A stretch of DNA of 64,000 nucleotides from Papilionanthe hookeriana x Papilionanthe teres (GCA_022702705.1 CM040427.1:77801283-77865282), one strand, 5' to 3'; shown: positions 23,601-38,600, counted from the first letter of the stretch. Numbers and translations are program-made. The notes: generated by a model from the letters alone, not told the origin.

Positions 23601-26600
23601 AAGGTCGATCGTACTTTCAAGATCATTAAAAAGTTTATCAAAATAACTCACCCACTCTATGTTGAATATCTTTTTCTAAGAAAGACTTTTCGATTTTCAA
23701 TGCTTTAATACACTTTACTCGAGTTAAATCTTTACTTTTCTTTTCTCTTTGTTTAGGTAGTTTATACATATATTTTTCACCTTCCTTAGTATCTAACGTG
23801 TTATAAAGATCACTAAAAGCGAATTTTTAGCGACACGGATTATTCTTTTACACTTCCTGCGGCCATTTTATATTTTTCCCAATTCTCTACGCTTTTACAT
23901 TTAAACCAATTTTTATAACATAACTTCTTATATTTTATCTTTTCTTCCACATTATTATTCCACCACCAACTATTTTTATTTATGAAAGCTTTTCTTTCGA
24001 TTCTCCAAGATCATCTTTAGCCACTTGTTTAATAGTATTAGTTAATTTTTCCCACATAACATTCGCGTCTTCGTGAAGCATCCCAAATATTTAAATCTCG
24101 AATTTTACTCGTAAAAATAATTTTATTTGTGTCTTTTAGGTGCCTCCATCTTATTCTACGATGTTGAATCCTAAGTATTCTTTATTTTACAACTCTTCAT
24201 CTTAAAATCTGTAAGCTAATAATCGATGTTGGTACTTAATTCGTCACTGGAATGACCTTACAATCCTTACTAATCTCGACGATCTCTTCTTCTCATGAGA
24301 AAATAATCGATTTGTGTTTTATTAGATCCATTCTTATAAGTAATAAGATCGTTCATCTCTTTCTTGAATAAAGTATTAGTAATAATCATATCATACGCTA
24401 AAAGAAAATCTAAAATGGCTCTACCTTCTTCATTAATCGCTCCATAATCAGTAGCCACTATGAATATTTATGAAATCTTCTACCACTCTACCGATACGTC
24501 CATTTAAATCTCCTCCAATAAAAATTTTTTCTTCGAGCGTATCGAGTGTATTAAGTCTTCTAAATCATTCCGTAATTTATCTTTAAAGTCTATATCTAAA
24601 CCAACTCGAGGAAGCATAAACACTTATAATATTAAAAATCTTGGTATCAATAATAATCTTAAGTCTTTATAATTCTATCTCCAACTCTATTAATTTTAAC
24701 AACATTATCTTTCAAACTTTTATCTATAATTATACCTACACCATTTCTAAGTACGACTCTTACTGAATACTATAGTTTAAAACCTAAGTTATCAATTTCT
24801 TAGCTTTTTCTCCAACCCATTTAGTTTCTTGAATACATAGGATATTTATCTTTCTATGGATCATAATATCAACCAATTCCATTAATTTACTATCGAGAGT
24901 ACCTATATTCCAAGATCCTATCCTAATACTAAGTATTACGTGACTAACTTCTTACCCGCATCCGTCCGTGATGTGGGAACCTCACTACTTGACACTACAC
25001 CCGGCGCGGCTGTAGCGGCCACTGACACTTTCCATCGTATTCGAGCGCATACAGCCGCGTCGCTTCAGGGACGCCCTAACACTTACACAATGATCAAAAG
25101 GATTTATGTCATGATTTTTTCGACAAGTTTTACGCTGTTGTCGACTACCTAACGCAACCCTCCACTTTTCACATCCGGGCTTGGGACCGGCAACGGCAGT
25201 GTTTTGTAAGTTCTAGATAATGAGATTAAAAACATACAATTATCTTGTTGAACATACAATTATCTTGTTGATTTTGTTGATAGTTCGAAATCTTACCAAT
25301 ATTATTACGATGCTTTCTTCTAGTTTTTTTGGTGCACTACAATTAAATATCCAATATCAATTGTATATAATTTTGTTCTCTCAAAATTATATCATATTAC
25401 CATCAACATTATTATTATTATTATTATGATTAGCACGCATCACTCATGTTTTCTCGTCTAAGCAAGCAATTTTGTAACACAAAAGAAACATGTTTGTTGT
25501 ATCACATGGCTTGTTCAATTAATACAAGAGTAACAATACAAAACCATTGGACCATTTAAAATTATGGATTACACCAATTGAGGATACATATAGAAATGAT
25601 CATGAGTCTGTACATGAGCTATTAAATAATGATGAACTGTATCTTGAGGAAGTAATTGACATTAATTTGATAGGAAAGAGATGAACTTTCACAAAGATTA
25701 GAGGAACTGAAATATTTTATTTCACTAACACAAAACAACACAACCCAAATATATGAAGGATAAACACCTGCAATTTGAGATGTAGGCGATCTCTTCCAAA
25801 CCCTAATCCTAAAACTTACAATTTGTGAGGTAGTCGATATCTCCTAAACTCTAACTCTAATCCTAAGATTCAAGATAACAATCTCACAACATGACGACTC
25901 TAAACATATTAACCCTATTTATACTCCACAAAATAATTGATAAATGGCTAAATTGCCCCTTTTAGTTTTACACCTAACATAAGTCCTTAAACTATTTTGG
26001 CAGGCTTGCCGTCAACTCATTAGAGCAAGAAACATATGGTGCCGTAGATGCCGATTTAACATTACTCTCATCCCAAAAAGACATTGCCCTTAAGTGTGAG
26101 AGAAAACTTTTGTTAGATCAAGTCATGTGCCACCCTACTTATAAATTGACTTGATTCTGGCTCTCATCGTCAGCACTTGATTGAAATAAGTGATGCATCG
26201 GTTACATTGCATGAGGACTACGCCTAATATATATCCTAAAGCATCCGTCTTTTTCTTGAAACTTCGACTGAAATCGGGTAACGCCAACACTAGTACACTC
26301 ATCATGGCCTTTTTTGACTTCTTAAAAGTCTGGGCCGCCATGTTCCCCCACCGAAAGTTATCATTTTTAAATTTCTCAGTCAATGGCCTCACAACACATT
26401 GCAACTCTTCAAGAACTTCAGCTAATATCCTGTACGTCCTAGAAATCCTCTCAACACCTTCCAAACTTAGGTAGTTGCTACTTCATCATAGCCACCACAT
26501 TTGATGGATCCGCTGACACCAAGGTCTTGTACAAACCTATTGTCAGGAGTTACCAATTCATCTTAGTCTCTATTAAGGACTGCAATTATTTAATATCCAA

Positions 26601-29600
26601 TATCACATCAGTGTTCCTTAAAATCTTCTATCGTCTGAATACCTTACAGTATTATAATTACATCTTTACCAACTTCTCTTCTCTTCTTCACCTATTCCCA
26701 TCCTCATCATGACTCCAAATTTTCCGTGTCAACCATCTCAAACCTCATTTGCTTCACTATTTGAGAAGCGATGAAGTTGTGGGTGGCCCCACTATCCATC
26801 GACACAACTACGACCTGCTCTCCAAATTGTCTCTGAAGTTTTATTGTAGTTCGGTGTTAACTTCACCGCCGAGTTCAATGAGACGGTTGCCACATCTAAG
26901 AGTTGGTGTTCCTCCCCTTCCACCACAAAATTCTGTTTCTTCCTCTTATGTCTCATTATCATACATTGTGGAAACCTGTAATGTTTGACCTTTGTAACGG
27001 TATCCTAGGACAAACTTCTCATCACACCAAACACATAACACCCCTTAGCTCATTTCTTTTAAATCTCAATCTTTGTAAGTGTTTGAATGTGGACCCCGGC
27101 TGTGGTCCATTATTCTTGTAACGTGAAGCCCTCCTCTAGACTTCCACTGTTTAAGTTTTTGGCATCATCGTGGTTGTAATATTTCAGTATGATGCTCCCC
27201 TTATGCTGCTCCCATTACTATATTTCATTGCAATTTTTTGTTCAACAAACTGTATTAATTCTATAGTTTCCCCTAATCCTCGCGGTTTTAGCAGACAAAG
27301 TGCTGTTCGAATCTTTGGCTTCAACCTTATCGGGAAGTTTCCTCCAACATTTATTCTGATATCTTAAACAAGCATATAATATCTCAAAAATTTTCCTATA
27401 ATTCATGAATGTCCCTTCCTGGACCAATGCAAAAAATTGTTCGTACAAGAGAAAACATTCTATCACAAGAATTACAAGTTCACCATGTAAATTCTTAGGA
27501 CAAACTGACTAACATCTTTACATAAGCTTTCTAACAACTTGATCTCACAGCCTTTATGACAAGTTGACAATTCAATTTTAACCCATCAACATGGGTCTGG
27601 CGGGGCATTGTTAATGAGATATGCGACCTCATGCATCATGGTTTACACCTATCCTTTCAAGTTCATCTCTACCACATTCCTCTAACGTTATGAGGCATAT
27701 AGATCATTAAAGAATAATAAATTTATTTTTCCTTACCTATAGCTAAACCTTCCTCTTGTATAGAGATTGTATTCAATATTTTTAAAAGCCTACTTCATGT
27801 TGCGAAGCGTTGTGAGTGCGTGACACTCGCTACGCTTTGCTGATGTGTGCTTTGAAGCGTTGAAGCAAAACGATTGATCTAATTCACAATTTAGCCAGAG
27901 AGAATAAATAGTATTGCATTTATTTAGATTGTTTTATGAAACTTAAGACTTTATTAATGTTGAATCCATATTTGCCCCTTAAGGCATGCTCAAGGATCAG
28001 AGCGGTAGAAACTTTGATGGATAGGTAGAGAGAGAGATAGAGAAGGAGAAAGAGGTAGAGAGCATGCATAAACTTACCTCGTAGGGTCTAACTGAGATAT
28101 TTTCAGGCTCAGTGACTCATTTTATATATTGTTATTGGGTGGTTAATGGAGAGAAGAGGAGAGAGATCTCCTTATAAAGTGGGTCTAGAGTGAAGAGTAT
28201 TAAGAGGTCAAATCTTAAGGCAAAACCTTTTAATACATGCTATGGTCCCTTTATTTATAGAAATTAGAGGGACGAAGTCTAAAATTACATACTCGCTCTG
28301 CTTTAATAGGGTCGTTATAGGGTATTATTGTCTTTTGTTGTGCCTGTTTGTATGGCATGGACCTTCTGTTCAACAAGTCCTTGGGTCGGTTGACTGAGCA
28401 GGTGTCGATTGATTATTTTAACTGGACACGGGTCGACCTTCGCTTTGGTAAGCTGTCAATTTTAAGTATGATAGCCGATCAGCCATAGGGAGTCCGATCG
28501 ACTAGCCTGATTGTTGTTCCTTGGTGATTTTTGGAGATCTTTGGAAGAGTTGTTGAGAGAGCATCACATTAATACTTGTGAGATTGTTGGGGGTATTCGA
28601 CCTTTACTCGGTCTTTGGTGCGGATGCATATCTCTGATCAGTTTGGGTGGCTCTTTGGTCATCTGAAATTCGGTCAGTCAGTCGGTCTGTAGCTTTTCGA
28701 TTGGCTCGTGTCGGCGTTGTTTTGCGTGTGGAGTGCCCGTAGGAAGCTGTCGGTCGCCGAAATCGAAATTCCGTCGCCCGCTTCGGAAGGACGTCTTAAT
28801 TTACATATATATATAATTTTAGAAAAATATGAAATCAACCTGACCCCATATTTTTCATAGTTTAAATGAAAGAGCGCTACACCTCAAGACCTGCATTTAT
28901 CCAGAAAGGCAAACACAATACTTGAGGGTGAGACTCGATCAAATAAACTAAGAAATATATGACGTCCGTTTGGTCTCGTAAACCATTTTATTCGTTGACA
29001 AGCTTCCCTATTTAATATAAAGGATTAAATAGGGTTTATTTTAAATTAGGTTCGGAAATCGCTTCTATAGAGCAAGCGCTATAGTTAATTACATCTTAAA
29101 TGACCGAAGTCGCTTAGAAAACTCGATAAAAATCGGGAAATATTATCTTCAAGGAGTCGAAAGGATAGGACTTTTCAACGAAATCGAACAAAGAGGTGTG
29201 AAAGGAGATTGACTCAAAATCGGAACATTTTATTGTAGAATACGAAAGGAAGAGAACCAGGGGATGTCGGAGATCCGGAGGCGAACCCAGTGACTTCCAA
29301 GCTATCCCATGGTTTGGCCGATTTAGGAGATATTATTTAAATGTTTCATCCCGCTAATTTTATTTAATTAGAACTACATTTGTGTGAAACGATCACACGA
29401 ATAGTCTAGAAGATGTGAGGATTTAGGTCGTAACGAACGACAACCTCGAAATTCTAAAACGAGTGGGGGCTTATATTGTACATCAGAGCTATACAAAGGC
29501 CCAAAAGAGGTTGAGGATTTATGTCGCACTAGGTGAACAACCTCGAAATCCTATGGATTGTTGTTTAATCACTAAGGAATGGTTTAGTTGGTGAAGACAT

Positions 29601-32600
29601 GTTTTGTTGTTGAAGATGACCGTCGTTGCCCACCACTAGCTCCAAGCTCCTTCTAGTGAAGAGGTTGAGTTTTCAAGGTGGCAAGTCACAATATCAAATC
29701 AGTAGCGTCATGGTTGAGTTCTCCAAATATCACATGCGAATATGTTTAAATGTTAGTACGATGATATAGCGAGATGTATACGATACGGAAAACGGAGAAA
29801 CATACAGACGGGGTGTAACGTGCTGAAGAACAGTAGCAGGTGTGAAAAGTAACACGCTGTAAATGTAAACAAACCTGTATACCTGGGAGAGCCGTTATCG
29901 CAGCAAGCTGAAGTGCATCTTGCAGGCGAAAGCTAAGTAGAAAAACAGAAATATCGTCCAGAAAGCTCGAGAAAAGACGGCGAATGACTCACAACAGAAA
30001 GCTCGAGAAAATGAATAACACAAGTCATCAAAACTTCAGAAAAATCCTAAAAAAGGGACCACGAGTGCTTCATCAAAATCATGTGAAAACCCGAAGAAAG
30101 CTAGCAAGACTTCGGGTCGTAGGCTAGCCGAACCGCAGTAAGATCGCTCGAAGGTTGTCGAAGGCTACTCGGTCACCCGAGTGTATAGAGCCCGCCACTC
30201 GACTAGAAGGGTGTCCTACTAAACCTAACTCGGGAGGGTGTTCCTTAATCCAAAACTGATAATCAACAAGTGGACAACCAAGTTTTATAATATGGTTTTA
30301 AAATTTATATTTTTTAGCATGCACGTGGATTTCAGGCATACAAAAGAGAGTTTGTATCGATATTTATTTGTAGTGAAATAGTATCCATTCTTATAATATT
30401 TTGAAAATTGGGATTGTCCACGAGTCGATTATTCATTGGGTGTAGGATCACAAACAATCCTAAGAAGGTACGGGTGTCCCGCTAGCGCTTATAGCGGCGA
30501 ATGATACCGTCATCCTACGGTTCACTGGGGCCCTGGAACGAGTCGTGGTGTCGTAGGATGGGATATCATTCTACTCTACCACCGGTGTGCCTTTATCATC
30601 AACACCATCACTGCCCCAAAACAAAAACAAAACCAACTTCGAGTGAAGCGGGGAAAACATGTCAATCAACGAGAAGGGGAAAGAAAGGAGATTAACCCTC
30701 CTCCAAATCCGAGAAGGGCCAAAGCAGGAGGAGGGTTAATCTAAAATGCCCCTAAAAACAAGTAAGAGTAAAACACTGAGAACAAAACCCGAGGTCCTTG
30801 AATCAATCCCGAGGATATCATTTTCTCACTTTTGCATAACTGGATCGGGGTGTCCCTTACATAAAAAGAATGAAATCTGGAAATCTTTTAATACCTCGTA
30901 AATCAAGCGGGAAAGAAATGACTCGGGGAAACCCACTACTAACATCTCCTGACCCGTGCAATTGATAGTCTTTAAAACATAGATCTCCCAATAGGACCTC
31001 ACAAAGGCTCATAGCCAAGGCAACGGTAACAGGAAGGTCATCTCAATTACAAAGCTTTCAATACATAAGAAAGTGAATGGACAAGCTTCTCTAAAAATCC
31101 AAATTAACTCCAATTTCATCAAATAAAGCATGGTAAGACTATTCCAAATATGGTGCTCAATTTATCCCCATAAGCAAACCAAGGGGAGCTCCATATCATC
31201 ACAAACAACTCACGGGTAAGGGTAGCAAGGAGTAAGACCACCATGCCACAAACCACCACATTAAGGCTCACGGCCAAGGTATAAACACAAGGTACAAAAG
31301 GAGGGGGCTGCTCCAAATATAGCATTTAATACATAAGAAAGTGAATGGGTAAACTCTCACAAGTCTTCCAAACTAGCTCCAATTCCACCAAGTAAAATAT
31401 AGGAAGGATGCCCCAAATCCAATCGATAATCATCTCATTCCATAAGCAAGCCAACACAAGGCATAAACCCGAGCTACCATGAGGCAAGAACCGAGCCGAC
31501 ACCAAGCTACAGCCCACCCAAGACAAAACCAAGGCAGGGAACAACACCACAAGGGCAAAACCGAGCCACTGCAGGCCCAATCCGAGCCATAACAAGACTG
31601 GGAACAAGCTCAAAATCAGGCTACAACAGTCCCAACTCAAAGCCAAAGTAAAAAGGTGCTAAAGGAGCCAACCCGAGCCACAACTAGGCTGAAAACAAGT
31701 CAACGTTAAGCTACAACAATCCTAAAATAGAGCCCAAGCAAGGGACAATACAAGAGTAAAACCAAACTCACGCAAAGCCAAACCCGAGTCACCATAAGGC
31801 TAAAAATCAGCCCAGCTCCAAGTTAAAACAACCCCAATACAGAACTAAAACAAGAGGTGCCAAGGGCTCAAAGGCCGAGCCACAGCAAGACTAAAAACGA
31901 GCCCAGCTTCATGGTACAACAGTCCCAACGTAAAGCCAAAACAAAAGGGAGCTAAAGGAGCCAACCCGAGCCACAGCTAGGCTAAAACCATATCTCGAAT
32001 TAAACTTAGTACAAAGAATACGACAGGACTCAACAAAACCGAGCCATATGAGGCTAAAACCAAGCCTAGCCACGATTAAATCCAAATCCAACATGAAGCT
32101 AAAGCAAATTTTCTTTAAAAGCTCAACAAATGAAGTATCTATATATTCAAACATAGCCTTGGCTTGAAACTAAGAAAGCGGTCAATCTTGGACCACAATA
32201 ACATCTTTATGCCTTTTATATATCAAATTATGAAACTATCACATGCTTGCAAGCAAGAATGAGCATAGAAACTTTTCAAATTAGTTAATCATGCTTTTAT
32301 GAAGGGCTAAGATGCAAGAAGCCCAAGAATTAAGCTTCCAAATATTCAAAACATAGAGCCACAATATGCTTTATATAAGCATAAGCATGAAACTTCTCAA
32401 ATTGAACTAAGCTTCTTCCCAACATGCCATTTTGATAAAGAAAAGTTACAAAGAGCAAAAGCCGAGCCCCACGTGCATATTGAAAATGCCAAATGAATCT
32501 TTCCATACTTCATGCCAAGCAAGAGTAAATAGGAAGCCTTACAATACACATCCTAACATGCTTGAAAAAGAAATCATCATTGTCCCTGAAGCCACATTTT

Positions 32601-35600
32601 GATCACTTCAACTTGCTCTTTGAACAAAAGAAAAGAGAAGAGCTAACATTATTCCAAAGCCATGCTTCAAGCCCTTTAACCATAGAAAAATAAAAATGAA
32701 CCACATTTTATCATTTTAAGCAAGTAAAGAAAAGAAAGGAGCCAATGCCATGCCATGTTTCCACTACTTCAAGCAAATGATCAAGCTCATACTCTAATAC
32801 ATGCTCAAATCCCTATTCTTATTCATGCTTCAAGCAATAAAACACTCCCAACATTTGTATAAGATCATACTAGCATGCCACTAGAGAAGGAAAGATAGGA
32901 ATTATCATTTTAAGCAAATAAGTAAAGCATTCCGTAGCATATAAACACACAGCCGAAACATCAAACAGGGAGAACCGAACCAACAACAGGGTTACGGGTA
33001 CCCTGGGCCAACCCAAGAAGAAGAGAGGGGTAAAGGAAGGTTAACAGTCAATATAGAGCACACAAGAATAACGGTAAGTTCAAGCACCAATCCAACAGCA
33101 CCTCCCCTTCCTCACAAGAATTTTCGGGCCAGCCCTAAATCATCTCAAAACGGGGCATTTATAGGCAAAGGAGGGAAGAGGAGTGCCGCTCCATACCTGT
33201 GGAGTCGGACGCAAGTGGAGGGAGGTACTGGAAATGGCGACAAAGTGCCGCAGGAAGGAGCAGAGGCTCGGGCAACTTGCTCGCGCAGAGATAGAGTTCG
33301 AACAGGGATAAGATCGTGCGGGGAATGCCGCATGATAACATTCGCGCAGAGGTAATACTTGAACAGGGATGGGATCGACTTCGTTAAAGTCGAGAAGGAG
33401 ATGTCCACAAAGAGGCGTCCTGCTCGAGCGCGGGAGAAGTCTCGTCGAAGCCTCTCTCGTGCGCGTGCGGGAGAAATGGAGTCAACCGAGTCGAGCGTGA
33501 GGAAGGATTAGGGCTTAGGTTTAGTTTAAATGGGTTTAAAATATATTTATTATTATTTTAGTAAAATTAAGCCCTAAATCACAACTTTCGCCCCCGACAG
33601 GCTGTCGTCGCAAACTTAACGTCAATTTTAAGTAAAATCGACGTTCCGGACGCATCGACGCAGTCCGTTTCGTCATCCGAGGTCTTTTGGGCAACCTCGT
33701 CTACGATTGCGTCAAAATTGCGTCGAAATTTGGTCTCGTCGCAAAATTTTGACTCAAGCTCGATCGATCAGAATGGTGCAGGTGTGTAAGACGTGCACTG
33801 TCCTAATGTCCAGAGGTCCTATAGGGACTCAATTTGAACTTCTGACGTCAATTTCGACCGGCTACAAACTAGCGGTACGGAATCTCGTACAGGATTTTAA
33901 AGAGTAACGAAGTTGTTTCCAGACACTCTAAAACGAGGTGGGTCCCATCACTAAGAATCTAGGATCGTCGGGGAAGCTCCTGAGGCTAGAATCCTAAATC
34001 TAGGAGGAATACTAAACCTCGACAAAAAGTGAGGTCAAGAGCTGGCTATCAATCGGTTGGTGGTCTTCAGCTGGTCAGATTCATGATGCATTGTATTTTT
34101 TTTTGTCTATGTTATGGACTGTTAGATTGACTTGATATTGTTCAGATCATTTTTGGGTGTGCATATTAAGTTTTTTAATGCAATAAATCTAACATTAATA
34201 GTCATAATTTAATGCAATGATTAGACTTCTTATATTTCTGTGCTCATGACCCTTATATATAGGGCGTATTGGACAACTCTCAGTAACTTGAGTTTGTTTT
34301 TTCTAGAATCCGCTCGGTTTCTATGTTTCCCTTATGGAGAAAGGATCGATTCAATGCCAAAACCTGTCGATTGACAATGATACTGACTGCCCTAGGGGTA
34401 ATAAAACAGCGTCAACTGGAAGGTGAGCTGAGAAAGAAAAATTGGAGAAGGTTGCTAAGAAGCTAAAGCCATTTGAGCGACTGGAGGTGGAGTCATCAGA
34501 TTCAATCCGGGAGGATCCAGAGAAAGGTTAACCACTCGACTCACTGCTGAAGGAGACAGGTGGTTCGGTGGCCTGCCCATCAATAAAGGCTCTTGCCGAG
34601 CTTCTAGGTTCCCCAAAGATTGACAACGCTCATTAATCGACTGGTGTATGAGTAATTGACGGAGATAATCAGTCGGTTTAAGAGAAGATCAGCCTATGAC
34701 ATTTCATTGTTGGATGTAGGTGGAACTTCTTGATCCGAGGTGGATCAAATCCTTGGTATTTATTTCTATTTGTTTTTTATTTTGACTTTTTCCTCTTTGT
34801 TTATCCACTTTTTATTTCTTTGAGTAGATGAGCCAATTTGCATTGGGAGTTTTCCCCTTGTTGGTGATAGTTGAAATCCAATCGTGTGGCGGCTCCTATA
34901 CTCCAAGCACCGGTCGAAAGTGAGGAGAATGTGGTCAATCACTCGGCTGATCCTGTGGAGATCCGGGAGAAAGTGATTGAGGGACACCAGATGTCCCCGA
35001 GAATCTTAATTTATTGCCTGGATGAGATGGAAGTTGCTTGGGCTCGGTGAGAGAAGGATCTATGCTTGGTGCTGGAGGAGATGCGAGGGGAGATAGCCAA
35101 ACCTCTCCGATAAGTATCTGAACTCTGGGAAGATACCTATGTACGGAGGGGTCACTCTGAATCCGATCGAGCGAACTAATTTATGCTTGATGGTCAAATG
35201 TTGTATGGGAGGTTAATTAGGAAAGGTTTGGTCTTGACTGAGGCGATTGGTGACTAGCTTGTAATGTATTTCTTGTCAGATTATAACGAATGTAATTATA
35301 TTATTATCGAAATAAAATATTTTACTTCTTTCATCTCGATTTTTGTGTTGATGTGATGTTCTCTCTCAAAATTCTCGTGCAATATTTCATCTTTCGTTGC
35401 CCTATAAATAAAAGGGCTGAGGTATTCATTTGCAAATTTGCTATCTTTTTCTTTGAGTTCTGTCGCTTGTTTTTTTTTTGTTCGGCTTTTAGATTCGTTC
35501 TGCTTCTACCTTCTATGTTCTGATGACTTTGAAACGAAACCCCTTAAACATTCGGTCAGGCAGATGGGACAGAGCAATCGATTTTATCTTCGTTAGACAT

Positions 35601-38600
35601 AGCTTTCTTGAGGAGGCTTTTGTGTTGACTCAAATATCAGCTTTAGGGCCCCTCCCAAGATGAGAGGGCGAACGATAGGATTTGAGACGATCTGGTTGTC
35701 TACAGAGACCACCTGAGTTACAAGCTGTGTCTCCTCTTGTGCCATGAACTTAGGGCGATTTTTAATCGGCATGTGGTCATCCTGCATAGATCAAGTAAAA
35801 GTCCATTGTTGCGATAATAACTTTTGTATTTTTTTGTCGGTGGAATGAAATCCTATGATCGAATGACACGTTCAGCCGCATGTTCTCCTTCAGGGTGGAG
35901 GCTGATGGACATATGCAATTTGAGACAGTCGGTCGGTTTCAATTATCGGGTTTGAAGAATAAGATGAAAGATTAGAATTATAAGTTCTTCATTGCTTCGT
36001 CTTTTGAGAGTTGGGGCATCTGGGATGCCTTCAAGAGAAAGAAGGGGACAGATTGCTCCCGCATCAAGGGAGTTGAGATTGATGGGCAACTTCTCTCAGT
36101 TCCCCAGTGCACCGATCCAGTGACTGTGAATAGTGACTGTGAATAGGGTTCTGTTTTTTAGAATTTTTGACCGAATGACAACAGATTTGTGGGTTACCTT
36201 TGACGCAGAAGAGGTTGAGCGAGAGATGGCAGTCGCGGCTCGGACTGCCCGAAAGAAGGCCAAATTTGAGGCCAAGGCAAAAGTTGTTTCTGCCTAGGGA
36301 GTCGGAGTGACTGAAGGAACATCAATTGAGGCACGCGGCGACGTAGTCGGTTAAGTAGGTGAGGAATTCTTTTCGCTATTTTTTCAATCACGGTGGCGAT
36401 CTAGCAAATTTCGACTGGTGAACTAACCATTCTAGAAAGTTGATGTTCGACTCATGCTAATTCTAACACATTTATGTTGGGTGCAGCTCCTTCAAGCAAG
36501 TGTTGACGAGAATCTGGGGAGCCATCCCGTTGTCCAGAAGAGAGCGAGGTCGAAGAAGAATCCTTTGGGAAGGGACGAGCACGGTCCGGCTTCACCTCGT
36601 CACTGTACTTCATTCATTGGACTCCGCTCGGAGTGAAGCCAGTCAGGCTGCTTCTACGACCCAGGGCAAGTCAGAGACAGGCCCAGAGGCGGTATTTCCA
36701 GAGGAGGTACAATATAGGTAAGGGAAGCAGTCGGTTGCTGAGTCTACTCTTCCACCTCCACCCTCCTATCGAAAATAGGGAAAAGGTTCTCTAGTTGACT
36801 TGGTTCCTTCCGAGAGTAAAGGGGTAAAGATTTGGATTTCCACCGGCGGCCAATACACAGCTATAGACCAAGAGGTGGATTGGTACAACAGTTTGCTGTA
36901 GGCTAAAGTCTACCTGTTCGCTTTTGTTGAAGTGATCTGGTCATGCTTTTGTAAAGTCTCTCTGGGCGCTTTAGCCGCCCAAGCTTTTACAAGAAGGCGG
37001 ATCGCTACCGTCTGAAAGCGTAAGAGACTTTCCACCTCAAGTCAATGTGTGGCCTCTTCAGAGAGGGTCGAGATTTCAGCAATGCTCGCTAAGAAGGCTC
37101 AGAAGCGAGCCCTGATAGCCGAGAAGAAGCTGGTAGCGACAGAGGAGGAGATTGTTAACCTATCGGATTTTTGTCGATTACACAACTAGAGAACCAAGAG
37201 CTTATGGCAAAAATGGTGATGCCGAAGAGTAAGGAGTTCTTTGAGGTGCTCCCCTCTCACCTACAACAGAAAAAGATTATGGGCGAGTAACTTCGGTTTG
37301 GTAGCATCACGACGATCAACCGGTTCATTCAGTCGGGCCTTGTCAACGAAATTCACACTTAGATACTTTTGCTGCTATGTACACGAGCTCTGAGGGTTCC
37401 TCGAGGGATGATTTGGATGTTGGAAGCGACAAAGTCTCCTCCAATCGTCCCGCTGAAACTTCAAAAACTTTTTTTAAAAAAATTTGTAAAGATATTGTGT
37501 AAATAAAATCTTTTGTATAGATAAAGACTTGTATATTTTTACAATTATAAATGAATGAAGCTCTTGATCGATTTTACATTGCTACTATTTATTGTTTTAT
37601 GTTTACCGCATTATCTCTTGTGATAATTGCTTGGTGATGAATGTTTGTGTTGGTTGATGATTCAGATCTTGAGAAAGATCGTCTGTTATTTTGATGTCAC
37701 GACCTAGCATAAGTGTTACATTGCCTGTCTCATTTGCTCGATCAACTTGTCGCCTTGGTCGATTAAATGATGAGACTTGCTGCTAGGGTGATTTTTGTCG
37801 TATCATTCGCAAAGCATGTCTCTACTGAGTTGAGAACCTCATCTAGAGTTCTATCCACAGTGAGCTTTGAGATGGCTCTTTATTGATTGGCATTGTGGGT
37901 CAGATTTTTTGTTAGGAGGCGGATCAGATGTTTATGATGTTGTCGGTTGCCTTCACTACTTTCTATTGACCGGACGTCTATGACGTCGTTGTTGGTCTAT
38001 TTTATGCTATTGTCGCTTGGCTCTTGTCTTACACTTTTTAAGGTCACGGTTACTCGGTCAAATTGTCGCCTTGGTCGGCCCACACACTTTGAAGAGCTTG
38101 TCGCTATTGGGTATGAACTTTTAAGACTCACTGCTGGGGTGATTTGTGTCGTACCATTCGTGGAGCTTGTTGCTACTGGGCAAGGAACCACCTCTAGAGC
38201 TTTATCAGATTCATGTTTGGAAACCAAGGTTTGCTATGCGGGAGCATTGTGGGCTTTTTTCTGTCAACCTGATCTCTTTCGAGTCGTCAGTGTTGCTTCT
38301 TGGATTCAAGTTCCCAAATTGTCAATTGGATCTGGGAAAATATTAAAAGAATTTATGGTATAGCACAAATAAGTTTTGAGATGATACTCTCTTCATTCAC
38401 TGAGCTAGGTGTCAACCACTCAAAGTTGACCGAGCGTTGCGCAGGTAAAGTTTGTCGTTTTTTTTAATTGTTGGGAGCTGATCATCCTTTTTGTGGCACT
38501 GATCTCCTAGCCAAAGCCTCAAGGAAGATGACAAAAACTAAGTTTTTGGCTCTAGATCTGTTGCTGTATGAACTCCTTAGCGTTTTACCTGTTAGGAGTG

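Larger units (their letters stand above)
22038..25219 (-). mobile_element. Full-length RTE-type LINE with perfect 16-bp target duplication
   Basis: The element (22,054-25,203, about 3.15 kb, minus strand) is flanked on both sides by TTGTAAGTTCTAGATA (22,038-22,053 and 25,204-25,219). Its 3' end is the TTG-repeat tail (ACAACAACAACAAAGCC on the plus strand), preceded by the highly conserved plant RTE 3' sequence (CCCACTAAGTGGGGTCGGCT). From its 5' end it encodes an endonuclease and then a reverse transcriptase, both broken by stops and frameshifts. Length, tail and protein signatures together identify a complete but defective plant RTE insertion, antisense to the host gene. Confidence 0.92.

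Noticed and set aside
27800..27865. Relationship of GAAGCGTTG words to the 13-bp minisatellite
   Set aside because: Only two or three short matches without 13-bp periodicity, so chance similarity is sufficient.
31119..31646. Leu/Trp-rich minus-strand frames resembling membrane proteins
   Set aside because: Composition comes from a degenerate ~100-bp repeat (GAGCCACAAC.AGGCTAAAAC). The apparent hydrophobicity is a by-product.
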